From the NCBI RefSeq assembly GCF_022700675.1, contig NZ_CP062182.1, positions 372,001 to 436,000 of the forward strand: DNA of 64,000 nucleotides. The letters are read 5' to 3'. The notes under the pieces were generated by a model. It was not told the DNA's origin and searched no databases. It worked only from the letters and a program-made list of their open reading frames with translations. Below are positions 55,760 through 64,000 of this stretch, piece by piece (the first letter of the stretch is position 1; each line of letters begins with the position of its first letter). The DNA comes from Acinetobacter sp. ASP199 (lineage in GTDB: Bacteria; Pseudomonadota; Gammaproteobacteria; Pseudomonadales; Moraxellaceae). The translations under genes and the position numbers were made by a program.

Positions 55760-56011
55760 ATGAAAATTTTAGTTCGTAACTTGGAACGTACTGTGACAGA
55801 GGCTGAGTTACTGGAATTGTTCAAGCAATATGGCACAGTAGATACTTGTACTCTGGTGCTGGATGCTGAAACTGGTAAATCTAAAGGCTTCGCTTTTGTA
55901 GAAATGCCGCATGGCCGTGAAGCAGTTAAAGCGATCAAAGGTCTAAATACTTTACGTTTACATGGCACAGGCATTCGTGTCAAACAGGCTGAAGAAAAGC
56001 CACAGGCGTAA
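55760..56011 (+). CDS. RRM-domain RNA-binding protein
   Basis: An 83-aa protein that is one RNA recognition motif: RNP2 ILVRNL at residues 3-8 and RNP1 KGFAFVEM at about 41-48, with a short basic/acidic tail (KQAEEKPQA). Small single-RRM proteins are found in several gammaproteobacteria and cyanobacteria; most have no assigned function. Single gene with its own promoter region and terminator, downstream of the helicase. Confidence 0.93.
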   Translation: MKILVRNLERTVTEAELLELFKQYGTVDTCTLVLDAETGKSKGFAFVEMPHGREAVKAIKGLNTLRLHGTGIRVKQAEEKPQA

Positions 56012-56015
56012 ATCG

Positions 56016-56043
56016 AAAAAGGAGCAGATGATGCTCCTTTTTT
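56016..56043 (+). terminator. Rho-independent terminator after the RRM gene
   Basis: GGAGCA-GATGA-TGCTCC flanked by five A and six T residues. The following 250 bases before DUF6586 are AT-rich and hold no gene. Confidence 0.93.
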
Positions 56044-56298
56044 ATGGAAATTAAATTTTCTTTTATTCTCTTTAAGCCAATAGTGATTTCCCTAATTTTA
56101 AAAAATTAACGTATTGGTTTTAAATTCTCTTCAATAGAATGATTGATTAGTGACTCAAAGAAATTAGAAGAATAGAGCGTACATGTTCTTGGCGATTCCT
56201 GGAAAAGATCAACAAATAAAATAAATTCCATTGTAAAAATAATGATCTGGTTTTAAGTTATAAAAGCCAAAATTTGTTTTAATACTTAGGAAAAATCC

Positions 56299-56802
56299 AT
56301 GACTCGTGTTGCTCGCTATCATGCGGACCGTACCAATCAGAAACTTTATTTCGCCCGCCTTGCCTGTCAGCAAGCAGAGCAAACCGATCATGTCCAGCAG
56401 GCTCAGGCACATCGTGAAGCAGCAGTCTTTCATTTGCATGGTGCAGTCTTGGCTTTTTTGCAGGAACTGGTGCGTTACTATCGTTTAAATGATCTGAGTC
56501 CGACCTTGAAGTCGATTGAAGAGCAGATGGCTGCGAAAGGGCAGATCTCTCCTGAAGTGACCGTAATGCAGCAATTGTCTAAGAGTGGTTTTATCGCTGA
56601 GCTGAAGCGTGCTTATCGCCTCTGTCAGTATACACCTGAGCCGAATGTGCCAGAACCTGAAGATGAAACATCTTCCAAACTGATTATTAAAGTCACGCAA
56701 ACCCCTCAAGCCTGGTTGCCGGATACTGCCATCCTGCGCGAATGGCATCGAGACCTGACACAATTGATCGATGGTTTTCGCAATGAGATGGTGGAATTTT
56801 AA
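56299..56802 (+). CDS. DUF6586 family protein
   Basis: A 167-aa predicted soluble helical protein: TRVARYHADRTNQKLYFARLACQ at the N terminus, a middle HLHGAVLAFLQELVRYY, and a C terminus AILREWHRDLTQLIDGFRNEMVEF. This pattern matches the DUF6586 family of Pseudomonas and Acinetobacter. The function is unknown. It precedes another small gene by 105 bases on the same strand. Confidence 0.8.
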   Translation: MTRVARYHADRTNQKLYFARLACQQAEQTDHVQQAQAHREAAVFHLHGAVLAFLQELVRYYRLNDLSPTLKSIEEQMAAKGQISPEVTVMQQLSKSGFIAELKRAYRLCQYTPEPNVPEPEDETSSKLIIKVTQTPQAWLPDTAILREWHRDLTQLIDGFRNEMVEF

Positions 56803-56907
56803 TCCGACCAATGGCCCTTGAAATTGAAATTATTAACCATATATCCAATACACTAAGCGATGCAAAGTGATTCTGCGCTTTGCCACCATGTTGAACATGG
56901 AGGACAT

Positions 56908-57186
56908 ATGTCTATAGAACAATTGAAAGAATTATTTGGTAATCAAGAAGCGATTTTAGAACTCGTTCAACTGGAAAGTGGTGAGTTGGCATTACGCAAT
57001 GCAGGCTCAGAAAAACAACCATTGGTCATTATTCAGTTTAATGATGAAGTAAAAGCCCTTCTCGGTGATCAGACCCCCGTGGTTGCTCAGCATATGATTC
57101 AGGCAGCTTTATTTGGTCTGCTCGAAAAGCAGGCGAATGAAATGCAGGCTGAAATTGTGGATGAAAAACCAAAATATTTAAGTTGA
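56908..57186 (+). CDS. Small conserved-looking protein of unknown function
   Basis: A 92-aa acidic protein (MSIEQLKELFGNQEAILELV and onward) with no recognisable domain. The ATG at 56908 is fixed by GGAGG six bases upstream, while the frame is open back to 56860. It has a helix-strand-helix pattern with a central VIIQFNDEVKALLGD. It sits between DUF6586 and the antiporter, sharing a bidirectional terminator with the latter. Confidence 0.75.
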   Translation: MSIEQLKELFGNQEAILELVQLESGELALRNAGSEKQPLVIIQFNDEVKALLGDQTPVVAQHMIQAALFGLLEKQANEMQAEIVDEKPKYLS

Positions 57187-57205
57187 TTGCCCTCCCATCC
57201 TGAAT

Positions 57206-57234
57206 AAAAAAGCGCACTTTAAAGTGCGCTTTTT
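57206..57234. terminator. Bidirectional terminator between the small gene and the antiporter
   Basis: AGCGCACTTT / AAAGTGCGCT, a perfect ten-base stem with A and T runs, serving two convergent genes. Confidence 0.93.
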
Positions 57235-57246
57235 GCTTTAATGGTT

Positions 57247-58962
57247 TTAATGATGTGAGGGATTCTGATGGGCAATCTGAATCTGATGCAGGATATGACG
57301 GCTCATATTCTTCGCCATTTCTTCTTTAGCATAGTACACCGCACCGATATTATCACGGCGGATGACTTCAGCTTCTTCCTTACTTTCGGCACAGACCAGG
57401 ACCTGAATTTCAGGATTTAGGGTCTTGGCAATATCCACGATTTTATGAATGTCCAGAATATCCATTGGGGAAATGACCAGCAGACGTGCATGCTGGATAT
57501 GCGCCTGAATGAGTACGCCTGGTTCAGTCGCTACACCGGACACCGCAGCAATGCCTTTGGTACGCAATTTTTCAACAATCTCCCGGTTTTCTTCAGCAAT
57601 CACAACTTTGATGTTCTGTTCCATCAAGGAAGTCGTGATGCGACGTCCCACTTCACCATGGCCGACAATCACGACCTGATCGCGCAGGTAGTCCTGGGAC
57701 ACTTCATCAGGTAGCATGGCCAGTGGGTCACCACTGCGCTCCAGTAAGCGCGCCAGGTTGGAACGTTCGCGAATCCATTTCTGTACGGGTTCGATGGCAG
57801 AGAAAATAAAGGAGTTCAGGGTAATCGAAATCAAGGCACCCGCCAGAATCAGGTTTTGTCCTTCCAGGGAGAGCAGATTTAGCGATACGCCAAGTGCAGC
57901 AAGAATAAACGAAAATTCACCAATCTGTGCCAGTGAAGCGCCCACTGTCAGCGCTGTATTGATTGGATAGCGGAAGAATAGTACCAGTGCTATCGCAGCG
58001 ATGGTCTTACCAATCATAATAATGCCGACCACGGCCAATACATGCAGCGGCTCTTCGATCAAAATACGTGGATCGAACAGCATGCCCACAGCTACGAAGA
58101 ATAGAATCGAGAAAATTTCACGTAGTGGCAGGGTTTCTTCTTCTGCACGATGGCTGAAGTCGGATTCTTTCACGACCATACCCGCAAAGAACGCACCCAG
58201 TGCCATCGAGACACCAAAGACTTTGTAGGCGCCAAAGGCAATCGATACAGCAGCAGCAACAACGGTTAAAGTGAACAGTTCACGTGAACCTAGACGTGCA
58301 ACAACCTGCATGATCATTGGTATCAGGCGTTTACCAACAATCAGCATAAAGGCAATAAAGCCTGCGACCTTGAGTAGGGTAATGCCCAAGGTGAGCCAGA
58401 TATTCTCATCACTGCTGCCTTCTAGTGCCTGACCACCGAGTAAAACTGCGGTTGCAGGAAGTAGCACCAGTGCCAATACCATGACCAGATCTTCAACCAG
58501 CAGCCAGCCCACGGCAATCTTGCCGTTAATGGATTCGAGCAGACCACGATCTCCCAGCGCTTTCAGGAGTACGACAGTACTGGCACAGGAGAGGCTTAGA
58601 CCAAAGACAAGCGCAGAACCAAAACTCCAGCCCCAGAGCATGGAGACACCAATTCCAAGCAGGGTAGCCACTGCAATTTGCAGGATCGCGCCAGGCAGGG
58701 CAATACGCCTTACCTGCATCAGGTCATTTAAGGAAAAGTGCATCCCGACACCAAACATCAGGAACATGACGCCTAATTCGGCCAGCTGGTTGGCGAGCTG
58801 GATATCACCGACCACCCCAGGGGTATTGGGGCTAATCAGAATCCCCGCGATCAGATATCCGATCAAAGGAGGTAAACGCAAGCGTGCAGCGATATAGCCA
58901 AATGCCAGCGCCAGTCCAAAGCCTACAGCCAGTAATATAATGAGATCTACGTCATGTGGCAC
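57247..58962 (-). CDS. Kef/YbaL-type cation:proton antiporter with TrkA-N domain
   Basis: A 571-aa CPA2-family transporter. About twelve hydrophobic segments occupy residues 5-390 (starting LIILLAVGFGLALAFGYIAARL), followed by a cytoplasmic Rossmann TrkA-N domain (about 425-545; VVIVGHGEVGRRITTSL). The architecture matches E. coli YbaL (558 aa) and KefB/C. Without the glutathione-adduct gene partner of KefB/KefC it is more like YbaL. The exact ion (K+ or Na+) is not known. It is followed, further along the same strand, by no operon partner. Confidence 0.92.
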   Translation of the reverse strand: MPHDVDLIILLAVGFGLALAFGYIAARLRLPPLIGYLIAGILISPNTPGVVGDIQLANQLAELGVMFLMFGVGMHFSLNDLMQVRRIALPGAILQIAVATLLGIGVSMLWGWSFGSALVFGLSLSCASTVVLLKALGDRGLLESINGKIAVGWLLVEDLVMVLALVLLPATAVLLGGQALEGSSDENIWLTLGITLLKVAGFIAFMLIVGKRLIPMIMQVVARLGSRELFTLTVVAAAVSIAFGAYKVFGVSMALGAFFAGMVVKESDFSHRAEEETLPLREIFSILFFVAVGMLFDPRILIEEPLHVLAVVGIIMIGKTIAAIALVLFFRYPINTALTVGASLAQIGEFSFILAALGVSLNLLSLEGQNLILAGALISITLNSFIFSAIEPVQKWIRERSNLARLLERSGDPLAMLPDEVSQDYLRDQVVIVGHGEVGRRITTSLMEQNIKVVIAEENREIVEKLRTKGIAAVSGVATEPGVLIQAHIQHARLLVISPMDILDIHKIVDIAKTLNPEIQVLVCAESKEEAEVIRRDNIGAVYYAKEEMAKNMSRHILHQIQIAHQNPSHH

Positions 58963-59069
58963 TAACTACTCCTTTAAGATGAATTTTGAGATTTCAGTTT
59001 TTTATGGGAAATAAGCACAAAAAGTGCCAAAAGAGACAGAAAGTTTATCAAGCTGAATAAAAAAAATGC

Positions 59070-59100
59070 AAAAAAAACGACCCTAAAAGGTCGCTTTTTT
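59070..59100 (-). terminator. Rho-independent terminator after rpmG
   Basis: On the minus strand GCGACC / GGTCGT around TTTTAG, with T runs; 13 bases after the rpmG stop. Confidence 0.9.
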
Positions 59101-59113
59101 CAAAAAACTAAAA

Positions 59114-59269
59114 TTATTTAATTTTAGCTTCTTTGAAGATCACGTGTTGACGGATTTTTGGATCAAATTTTTTGATTTCCATTTTTTCCGGCATAGTACG
59201 TTTGTTCTTAGTAGTGGTATAGAAATAACCTGTACCAGCTGAAGAAACTAAGCGAATCTTATCACGCAT
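59114..59269 (-). CDS. rpmG: 50S ribosomal protein L33
   Basis: A 51-aa protein, [20 protein letters not shown] then [20 protein letters not shown], ending EAKIK, matching bacterial L33 (E. coli 55 aa) from end to end. It lacks the four zinc-binding Cys of the other L33 type, so it is the C-minus form. AAGGAG lies eight bases before the ATG. It is 16 bases downstream of rpmB, the usual rpmB-rpmG pair. Confidence 0.96.
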
Positions 59270-59285
59270 TGTCCTGACTCCTTAC

Positions 59286-59522
59286 TTAGATCTTTTGACC
59301 TTGAGCACGAAGGTCAGCAACAACCTTTTCAATGCCCAATTTATCGATAATACGCATACCTTTAGTAGTAAGACGAAGACGTACGAAACGTTTTTCGCTT
59401 TCTAACCAGAAGCGGTGTTGGTGCAGGTTCGGCTCGAACCGGCGCTTAGTTTTGTTGTTGGCGTGTGAGACGTTGTTACCAACGACTGGACGCTTGCCGG
59501 TAACTTGGCAAACCTTAGACAT
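59286..59522 (-). CDS. rpmB: 50S ribosomal protein L28
   Basis: A 78-aa basic protein, [20 protein letters not shown] then [19 protein letters not shown], exactly the length of E. coli L28 (78). It starts the rpmB-rpmG operon. Confidence 0.97.
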   Translation of the reverse strand: MSKVCQVTGKRPVVGNNVSHANNKTKRRFEPNLHQHRFWLESEKRFVRLRLTTKGMRIIDKLGIEKVVADLRAQGQKI

Positions 59523-59687
59523 GGTGTAACTCCATTGATTTAGCCAACAGCAAATCTGTATGGCCAGTCAAAAATAAACGGATTGAATTCATTCAAGGGG
59601 CGTTTTATACCAAAAATGCGCTTAAAAGACAAGCGATTTTGTCTAAAACCGGGCATGAGATGGTGCAACAGCTCATGCCTTGATCAT

Positions 59688-61136
59688 TTACCGAAGAAGA
59701 GTCTTCGAAATCAGTTTATGAATCGGCTTATTAAACGGTGGGAGAATGTATTTCAAGCTATATAGCTTAGGATTAGACATTACAGACCGTTCATGCGACA
59801 AACTGAAGAAGCCTTCCGGCCCATGGTATTTACCCATCCCCGAAGCGCCAACGCCGCCAAATGGCAGGTCATCCTGTGCGACATGAGTGAGTACCGTGTT
59901 CTGGCCGAAGTGCCCTGAATGGGTACGCTGTGCGACATAATCGGCACGCGCCTGATCAAAGTCGAAATAGTATAATGCAAGTGGACGCGGACGGCTATTA
60001 ATAAAGTCGATTACATCGTCAATTTGATCATATTCCATGATTGGCAGCAACGGACCGAAGATTTCATTCTTCATGATATCCATATCAGGCGTCACATTGG
60101 TCAGAATCGTCGGTGCAATCTTACGCAGATTTGCTGGTGTTTCATTGCGCGGATTGATTTCAATAACCTGGGCACCGCGCGCACGTGCGTCTTCTAAATA
60201 GCCTTGCAGACGGTTGTACTGCCTGTCATTGATAATCGAGGTGTAATCCTGATTATGGGTGATATCCGGGTACATGGTTTCCACATAACTGCGGAAATGG
60301 TCGATAAATTCAGCGGTTTTGCTGCGTGGCAGGAACATATAGTCAGGGGCCACACAGGTTTGACCGGCATTCCAGAGTTTACCCACCGCAATACGCTCTG
60401 CCACATCCTTCATATCAATAGATGGATGAACCAGAACAGGGGATTTTCCACCCAGTTCCAGAATCACCGGTACCAGATTTTCTGCCGCCGCTGCCATCAC
60501 GGTTTTACCGACTGCGGTTGAGCCAGTGAAAATCAGCTTGTCGAATGCCAAATGAGAGAATGCATCAGATACAGTCCCACCACCATTTACTACCGCGACC
60601 AGTTCTTTCGGGAAGGCTTCTGCCAGTGCTTTTTCCAGTACTGCACCAAATGCTGCGGATGCGCTAGATACCTTGATCATGGCATGGTTGCCTGCAGCCA
60701 GTGCACAGACCAATGGTCCAATGGATAATAATAAAGGATAGTTCCATGGCGCGATGATGCCGACCACACCTAAAGGCTGGTACTGCACCCAGGCTTTCGC
60801 TGGCTGGTGAATAATGCTGACATGACGTTTTGATGGCTTCATCCAGCCAGTCAGATTCTTACTGTAGTATTTAATGTGTTCCAGGCAGGTCAACAGTTCC
60901 CCGATTTTGGTTTCCCCAATCGAACGGTTGCCATAATCCTGATTAATTGCATCGGCAAATTGATCTTGATACTTAACTAAGATACGCTTAAGTCGAGCTA
61001 AACGATCGATACGTTCCTTTGCAGTCGGCAAGGGGTAACGTAAGTAGGCATGTTTTTGTTGTGCCAGAATGTCATTAAGGCACTGGCTATCAAAAAAATG
61101 TGGTGTCATTAATGTCGTTTTTGTGTGACTGTTCAT
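59688..61136 (-). CDS. Aldehyde dehydrogenase (coniferyl-aldehyde-dehydrogenase-like)
   Basis: NAD(P)-dependent oxidation of an aldehyde to its acid. The 482-aa protein has the general-base Glu in VILELGGKSPVLV (near 224), the catalytic Cys in GKLWNAGQTCVAPDYMFLP (near 258) and EIFGPLLPIMEY. The N-terminal AYLRYPLPTAKERIDRLARL and the C-terminal extension (KYILPPFNKPIHKLISKTLL, which might touch the membrane) resemble the class 3 / coniferyl-aldehyde group. Divergent from a TetR gene, with a perfect palindrome in the gap. The substrate, perhaps long-chain or aromatic aldehydes, is unproven. Confidence 0.9.
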   Translation of the reverse strand: MNSHTKTTLMTPHFFDSQCLNDILAQQKHAYLRYPLPTAKERIDRLARLKRILVKYQDQFADAINQDYGNRSIGETKIGELLTCLEHIKYYSKNLTGWMKPSKRHVSIIHQPAKAWVQYQPLGVVGIIAPWNYPLLLSIGPLVCALAAGNHAMIKVSSASAAFGAVLEKALAEAFPKELVAVVNGGGTVSDAFSHLAFDKLIFTGSTAVGKTVMAAAAENLVPVILELGGKSPVLVHPSIDMKDVAERIAVGKLWNAGQTCVAPDYMFLPRSKTAEFIDHFRSYVETMYPDITHNQDYTSIINDRQYNRLQGYLEDARARGAQVIEINPRNETPANLRKIAPTILTNVTPDMDIMKNEIFGPLLPIMEYDQIDDVIDFINSRPRPLALYYFDFDQARADYVAQRTHSGHFGQNTVLTHVAQDDLPFGGVGASGMGKYHGPEGFFSLSHERSVMSNPKLYSLKYILPPFNKPIHKLISKTLLR

Positions 61137-61175
61137 GCAGCACTACCATTTTTAAGAAAATCGATTATTCATTTT

Positions 61176-61191
61176 TAGAGTAAATACTCTA
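61176..61191. promoter_or_regulatory. Candidate TetR operator
   Basis: A perfect palindrome TAGAGTA-AA-TACTCTA in the gap between the divergent aldehyde dehydrogenase (start 61136) and TetR gene (start 61273). Position and symmetry suit a TetR-family dimer that represses both. Confidence 0.6.
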
Positions 61192-61272
61192 ATTAGTCAA
61201 GTTACTTTGTGTACTCGACCGTCAATGCGCTGCTGGTGCGTGCGGGTACATGAACTGAATGGTTATTTTAGG

Positions 61273-61992
61273 ATGTCCCAAACCAAAACGTTGAAAACCA
61301 AAGAACGTATTTTGCAGCTCAGTTTGCAGTTATTTAATGAGCGTGGTGAGCGTTCTGTTACGACGAATCATATTGCTGCTGAACTGAGTATGAGCCCGGG
61401 TAATTTGTACTATCATTTCCGCAATAAGAATGAAATCATCAAGGAACTGATGGAGCAGTACCAGAAGGAAACCCTGGAAATGCTGGCATTGCCGGATGAC
61501 CGTCCGCTGGATGCCAATGACAAGATTCATTATTTTCAGGTGCTCAGCAGCCAGTTATGGGCCTATCGTTTCCTGCATCGTGATGTTTACCACCTTGTTG
61601 AAAATAATGAAGACTTCCGTAAGCTATATCCGCGCTTTGCCGGTGAAGTGATGCAGCAGGGACAAAAAATCTACAAGGCTTTCGTCACTGCAGGTCTGAT
61701 GGAAATGACAGATTCGGAAATTGAAGCCTTAATTATCAACCTGTGGATCGTGCTGACCAACTGGACCAACTTCCTGTATATGTCAGGTCATATTACCGAC
61801 TCGAACCATCTGGAAGAAAAATGGGTCTGGCAGGCATTACGTCAGATGGTGTTCCTGGAAGGGGCATATCTGCGTCGCGAAAGCCGTGAGACTTATGAAA
61901 GCCTGTTGAATTCCTTTGGTTCTTCCGAGCTTTTTGCCAGTCTGTCATCCGCTAAAGATCGGGAAACTGAACAGACTATTCAGAATAATTAA
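61273..61992 (+). CDS. TetR-family transcriptional regulator
   Basis: A 239-aa repressor: N-terminal helix-turn-helix (about 12-58; SVTTNHIAAELSMSPGNLYYHFRNKNEII) and a long ligand-binding helical domain. The 22-codon extension upstream (from 61207) is rejected because the HTH begins close after MSQTKTLKTKERIL. The ribosome site is poor, with TTAGG close to the ATG. Divergent from the aldehyde dehydrogenase, which it probably regulates. Confidence 0.88.
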   Translation: MSQTKTLKTKERILQLSLQLFNERGERSVTTNHIAAELSMSPGNLYYHFRNKNEIIKELMEQYQKETLEMLALPDDRPLDANDKIHYFQVLSSQLWAYRFLHRDVYHLVENNEDFRKLYPRFAGEVMQQGQKIYKAFVTAGLMEMTDSEIEALIINLWIVLTNWTNFLYMSGHITDSNHLEEKWVWQALRQMVFLEGAYLRRESRETYESLLNSFGSSELFASLSSAKDRETEQTIQNN

Positions 61993-62052
61993 GAAACGCG
62001 CTAGAATACTCGGCTTATTTTTTAATTTATCTGATTAGTGACGTTTACCAAC

Positions 62053-62919
62053 ATGAATATGACGACTGCTAACACCGCACGTTTATTGATTACTTGTGAA
62101 GACAAGCCGGGCATCGTGCAGGCTGTTTCAAGCTTCTTGTATCATCAGGGCGCCAATATTACTGCGCTTGATCAATACGCGACAGAGGCTCAGGGTGGAC
62201 GTTACTTCATGCGTGTTGAGTTTGAACTGGATAACCTGCAAAGCCGTAAAGAAAGCCTGTTACAGACTTTTGCTGCTAATGTTGCAGAACGCTATAACAT
62301 GCATTGGCGTCTGGCACTGGTAAGTGATGTGAAAAAAGTCGGCATTCTGGTGTCAAAAGTTGATCATGCTTTACTTGAGCTGTTATGGCGTCATGCACGT
62401 GGTGGCTTGCCATGCGAAATCACCAAAGTGGTATCGAATCATGAAACACTGCGTGAATCGGTTGAAAACTTTGGTATCCCATTTGAAGTGGTACCAGTGA
62501 CCAAAGACAACAAACGTGAAGCTTATGCAAAAATTGATGAGCTGATGCAAGGCAATGATTTGTTAGTACTGGCGCGCTATATGCAGATTCTGGATGAAGA
62601 ATTTGTACAAAAATGGGAAATGAAAGTGATCAACATTCACCATTCGTTCCTGCCAGCGTTCGTGGGTGCAAATCCGTACAAACAGGCTTATGAGAAAGGC
62701 GTAAAACTGATCGGTGCGACTGCACACTATGTGACTGCGGATCTGGACCAAGGTCCAATCATTGAGCAAGACGTAGAGCGTGTAAACCATGACTTTACTG
62801 TAGATCAGCTGCGTGAACTGGGGCAGGACGTTGAGCGTAATGTGCTGGCACGTGCCGTAAGATGGCATCTGGAAGACCGTATTATTGTAGATGGTAACAA
62901 GACGGTGGTATTCCAATAA
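62053..62919 (+). CDS. purU: Formyltetrahydrofolate deformylase
   Basis: Hydrolyses 10-formyl-THF to formate and THF, supplying formate for PurT and balancing one-carbon units. The 288-aa protein has an N-terminal ACT domain (about 8-85; ARLLITCEDKPGIVQAVSSFLY) and a formyltransferase fold (about 92-288) with KVINIHHSFLPAFVGANPY and the HDFTVDQLRELGQDVER block holding the catalytic Asn/His/Asp set. The ATG at 62053 fits E. coli PurU (280 aa); the frame begins at a GTG 15 bases upstream. No good ribosome site. Confidence 0.95.
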   Translation: MNMTTANTARLLITCEDKPGIVQAVSSFLYHQGANITALDQYATEAQGGRYFMRVEFELDNLQSRKESLLQTFAANVAERYNMHWRLALVSDVKKVGILVSKVDHALLELLWRHARGGLPCEITKVVSNHETLRESVENFGIPFEVVPVTKDNKREAYAKIDELMQGNDLLVLARYMQILDEEFVQKWEMKVINIHHSFLPAFVGANPYKQAYEKGVKLIGATAHYVTADLDQGPIIEQDVERVNHDFTVDQLRELGQDVERNVLARAVRWHLEDRIIVDGNKTVVFQ

Positions 62920-62936
62920 GTCTTGCATCATCATTT

Positions 62937-62967
62937 AAAAAGGCATACTTTAAGTATGCCTTTTTTT
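62937..62967 (+). terminator. Rho-independent terminator after purU
   Basis: AGGCATACTT and AAGTATGCCT with seven T residues, 18 bases past the stop. Confidence 0.93.
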
Positions 62968-63031
62968 ATTTGAGTTGTTTCTCTCATTTTTTCGAAAAAA
63001 AATGAAGAAAGTTGGGGATTGTTATTGCAAA

Positions 63032-63046
63032 TGAAAACACTTCTCA
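63032..63046 (+). promoter_or_regulatory. Fur-box candidate upstream of tonB
   Basis: TGAAAAC-A-CTTCTCA matches the 7-1-7 Fur pattern at 10 of 14 positions and lies inside the wider palindrome AAATGAAAAC...TTCTCATTT. It is 83-97 bases before the tonB start. TonB systems are classic Fur targets. Confidence 0.55.
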
Positions 63047-63128
63047 TTTATTATTGGCGTACTTTAATTGTGCTAACCGATGAGCTTGATCGTTTGTTTT
63101 ACATCATCTCCTCAAGGTAAAAGATTTA

Positions 63129-63902
63129 ATGAGTCAAGTTGCTTCTCCTATGACGCCTACTCCACCCAACCAGATGAAGAAGAAAGTTGCAGCTGTCATG
63201 GCGGCTGTGCTGGTGGGACATGTTGGCCTATTGTGGGCTGTCAGCCAGATGGAAGCACCTGACCTCAAGCCTGTAGACAAGGAGCCGATGAAGGTTCGCT
63301 TTGTAAAACTACAGGAAGCACCAAAACCATTACCTCCGAAGCCAAAGCCTGAGCCGAAGAAAGAGCCGCCGAAGCCGAAAGAGGTCAAGATTGTTGAAAA
63401 ACCGTTGCCACCACCGCCGAAGAAGGTTGAAAAAATCCAGGAAGTGAAGAAGGCTGAAACACCTAAGGTTGTGGCACCACCAGTTGAAGCAAAACCAACG
63501 CCAAGTCCGGTTGTACCAACGGTTGTGAAAGAAACCAAAGTTGCTCCGACACCTCCACCAGCACCTGTGGCACCGCCTGCGCCTGTTGCGCCACCGGCAC
63601 CACCTGCGCCTCCTTCTCCTAAGAGTGTTTCTTTGGGTGGTGGTGTGACCTGGTTGCGTACGCCAAAAGTATCGATGTCAGCAGGTGAATTGAAAAGTTC
63701 CTGTTCCATGGTGGTGGATATCTCAGCGAATGAACAGGGCAAGGTAGTGGCTGCGACAGCACGTAATTCAAGCTGCAGTCCTTCGATTAACCGTAAGGTC
63801 GAGTCTGCTGTACGTCGTGCACAATTAACCAAATATGTTGAAAATGGCGTTGCTTATCCAACACGTGTTGAGCAGCCCTTTGACTTCCAGATTACCAGAT
63901 AA
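63129..63902 (+). CDS. tonB: Energy transducer TonB
   Basis: Couples the inner-membrane proton gradient to outer-membrane receptors for iron complexes. The 257-aa protein has an N-terminal transmembrane helix (VAAVMAAVLVGHVGLLWAV, about 20-38), a long Pro/Lys/Glu-rich then Pro/Ala/Val-rich periplasmic spacer (about 60-165; PKPKPEPKKEPPKPK and PAPVAPPAPVAPPAPP), and a C-terminal TonB-like domain (about 185-257; CSMVVDISANEQGKVVAATA) that ends in PFDFQITR. Two cysteines in the last domain (SSCSMVV and NSSCSPS) could form a disulfide. exbB starts 26 bases downstream. Confidence 0.92.
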   Translation: MSQVASPMTPTPPNQMKKKVAAVMAAVLVGHVGLLWAVSQMEAPDLKPVDKEPMKVRFVKLQEAPKPLPPKPKPEPKKEPPKPKEVKIVEKPLPPPPKKVEKIQEVKKAETPKVVAPPVEAKPTPSPVVPTVVKETKVAPTPPPAPVAPPAPVAPPAPPAPPSPKSVSLGGGVTWLRTPKVSMSAGELKSSCSMVVDISANEQGKVVAATARNSSCSPSINRKVESAVRRAQLTKYVENGVAYPTRVEQPFDFQITR

Positions 63903-63927
63903 CGGCTAACCCATTAGGAGTTCGAAT

Positions 63928-64000
63928 ATGAACTTTTCAGTTTATTGGCAACATGCTGATGCAGTCAGTAAAACACTTTATTTTGTGTTACTGGCAATGT
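63928..64000 (+). CDS. exbB: Start of ExbB proton-channel subunit (partial)
   Basis: An ATG behind AGGAG opens MNFSVYWQHADAVSKTLYFV, then LLAM, cut by the window end. The beginning of a hydrophobic helix and the position directly after tonB fit ExbB of the TonB-ExbB-ExbD complex. Only 24 residues are visible, so this rests mostly on context. Confidence 0.8.
   Translation, partial: MNFSVYWQHADAVSKTLYFVLLAM

Noticed and set aside
63134..63832. A 232-codon open frame on the minus strand opposite tonB
   Set aside because: It is Gly/Thr/Phe-rich because it is the complement of the Pro/Lys/Ala-rich tonB spacer. It has no ribosome site, and tonB is well supported by its helix, spacer and C-terminal domain.

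Overview
The window reads as a chromosomal segment of an Acinetobacter-like gammaproteobacterium (Moraxellaceae). The evidence is the moderately AT-rich composition, many hairpin-plus-T-tract terminators, the order leuC-leuD-lipoprotein-leuB-infA, truA, a FimV-type LysM protein, asd, topA and tonB-exbB, and proteins such as an OprD-type porin and DUF6586, DUF2789, DUF2061 and DUF7230 members. I see no rRNA, tRNA, CRISPR array, phage or complete insertion sequence.

Region 1 (about 470-14230) is an aromatic catabolic island. It joins the hca (ring dioxygenase) and mhp (meta-cleavage) genes: mhpD-mhpF-mhpE, an OprD-type porin, mhpC, the LysR regulator hcaR (opposite strand), then hcaE-hcaF-hcaC-hcaB-mhpB-hcaD and a DMT-family transporter. 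Together they predict a complete route from 3-phenylpropionate/cinnamate through 2,3-dihydroxyphenylpropionate to succinate (or fumarate), pyruvate and acetyl-CoA, with no step missing.

Region 2 (14.2-28 kb) holds katG, an AidB-type acyl-CoA dehydrogenase, a small DUF7230 gene whose reading frame runs through its own transcription terminator, a Ser-rich membrane-anchored protein, ptsP-rppH, a HAD phosphatase, DUF2789, the ovothiol synthase ovoA, a LysR regulator and a DUF2061 gene behind a strong Fur-box candidate.

Region 3 (28-46 kb) is core: leucine biosynthesis (leuC, leuD, leuB, with a lipoprotein gene inside the run), infA, an AraC regulator, truA, an asparaginase, a FimV-like function split over two genes, asd, a membrane EEP-fold protein, a GNAT enzyme, a lipid A acyltransferase and the ABC-F protein Uup.

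Region 4 (46-64 kb) holds slyX, two proteins of unknown function, topA, a NYN/LOTUS protein, a membrane-anchored zincin, glycerate kinase, a UvrD-like helicase, an RRM protein, a Kef/YbaL antiporter, rpmB-rpmG, a divergent aldehyde dehydrogenase/TetR pair, purU and tonB with the start of exbB.

The least expected signals are: (a) the DUF7230 ORF with a perfect 14-bp terminator stem upstream of its stop codon, a layout like arfA; (b) two distant 105-bp copies of a structured repeat whose stems covary; (c) two perfect consensus DnaA boxes in inverted orientation at 52152-52177; (d) a site one base from the parS consensus at 14419; (e) a structured element eight bases before the lipoprotein gene in the leu run; and (f) Fur-box candidates at DUF2061, tonB and one ORF-less gap. 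All assignments come from reading the sequence; no database search was run.
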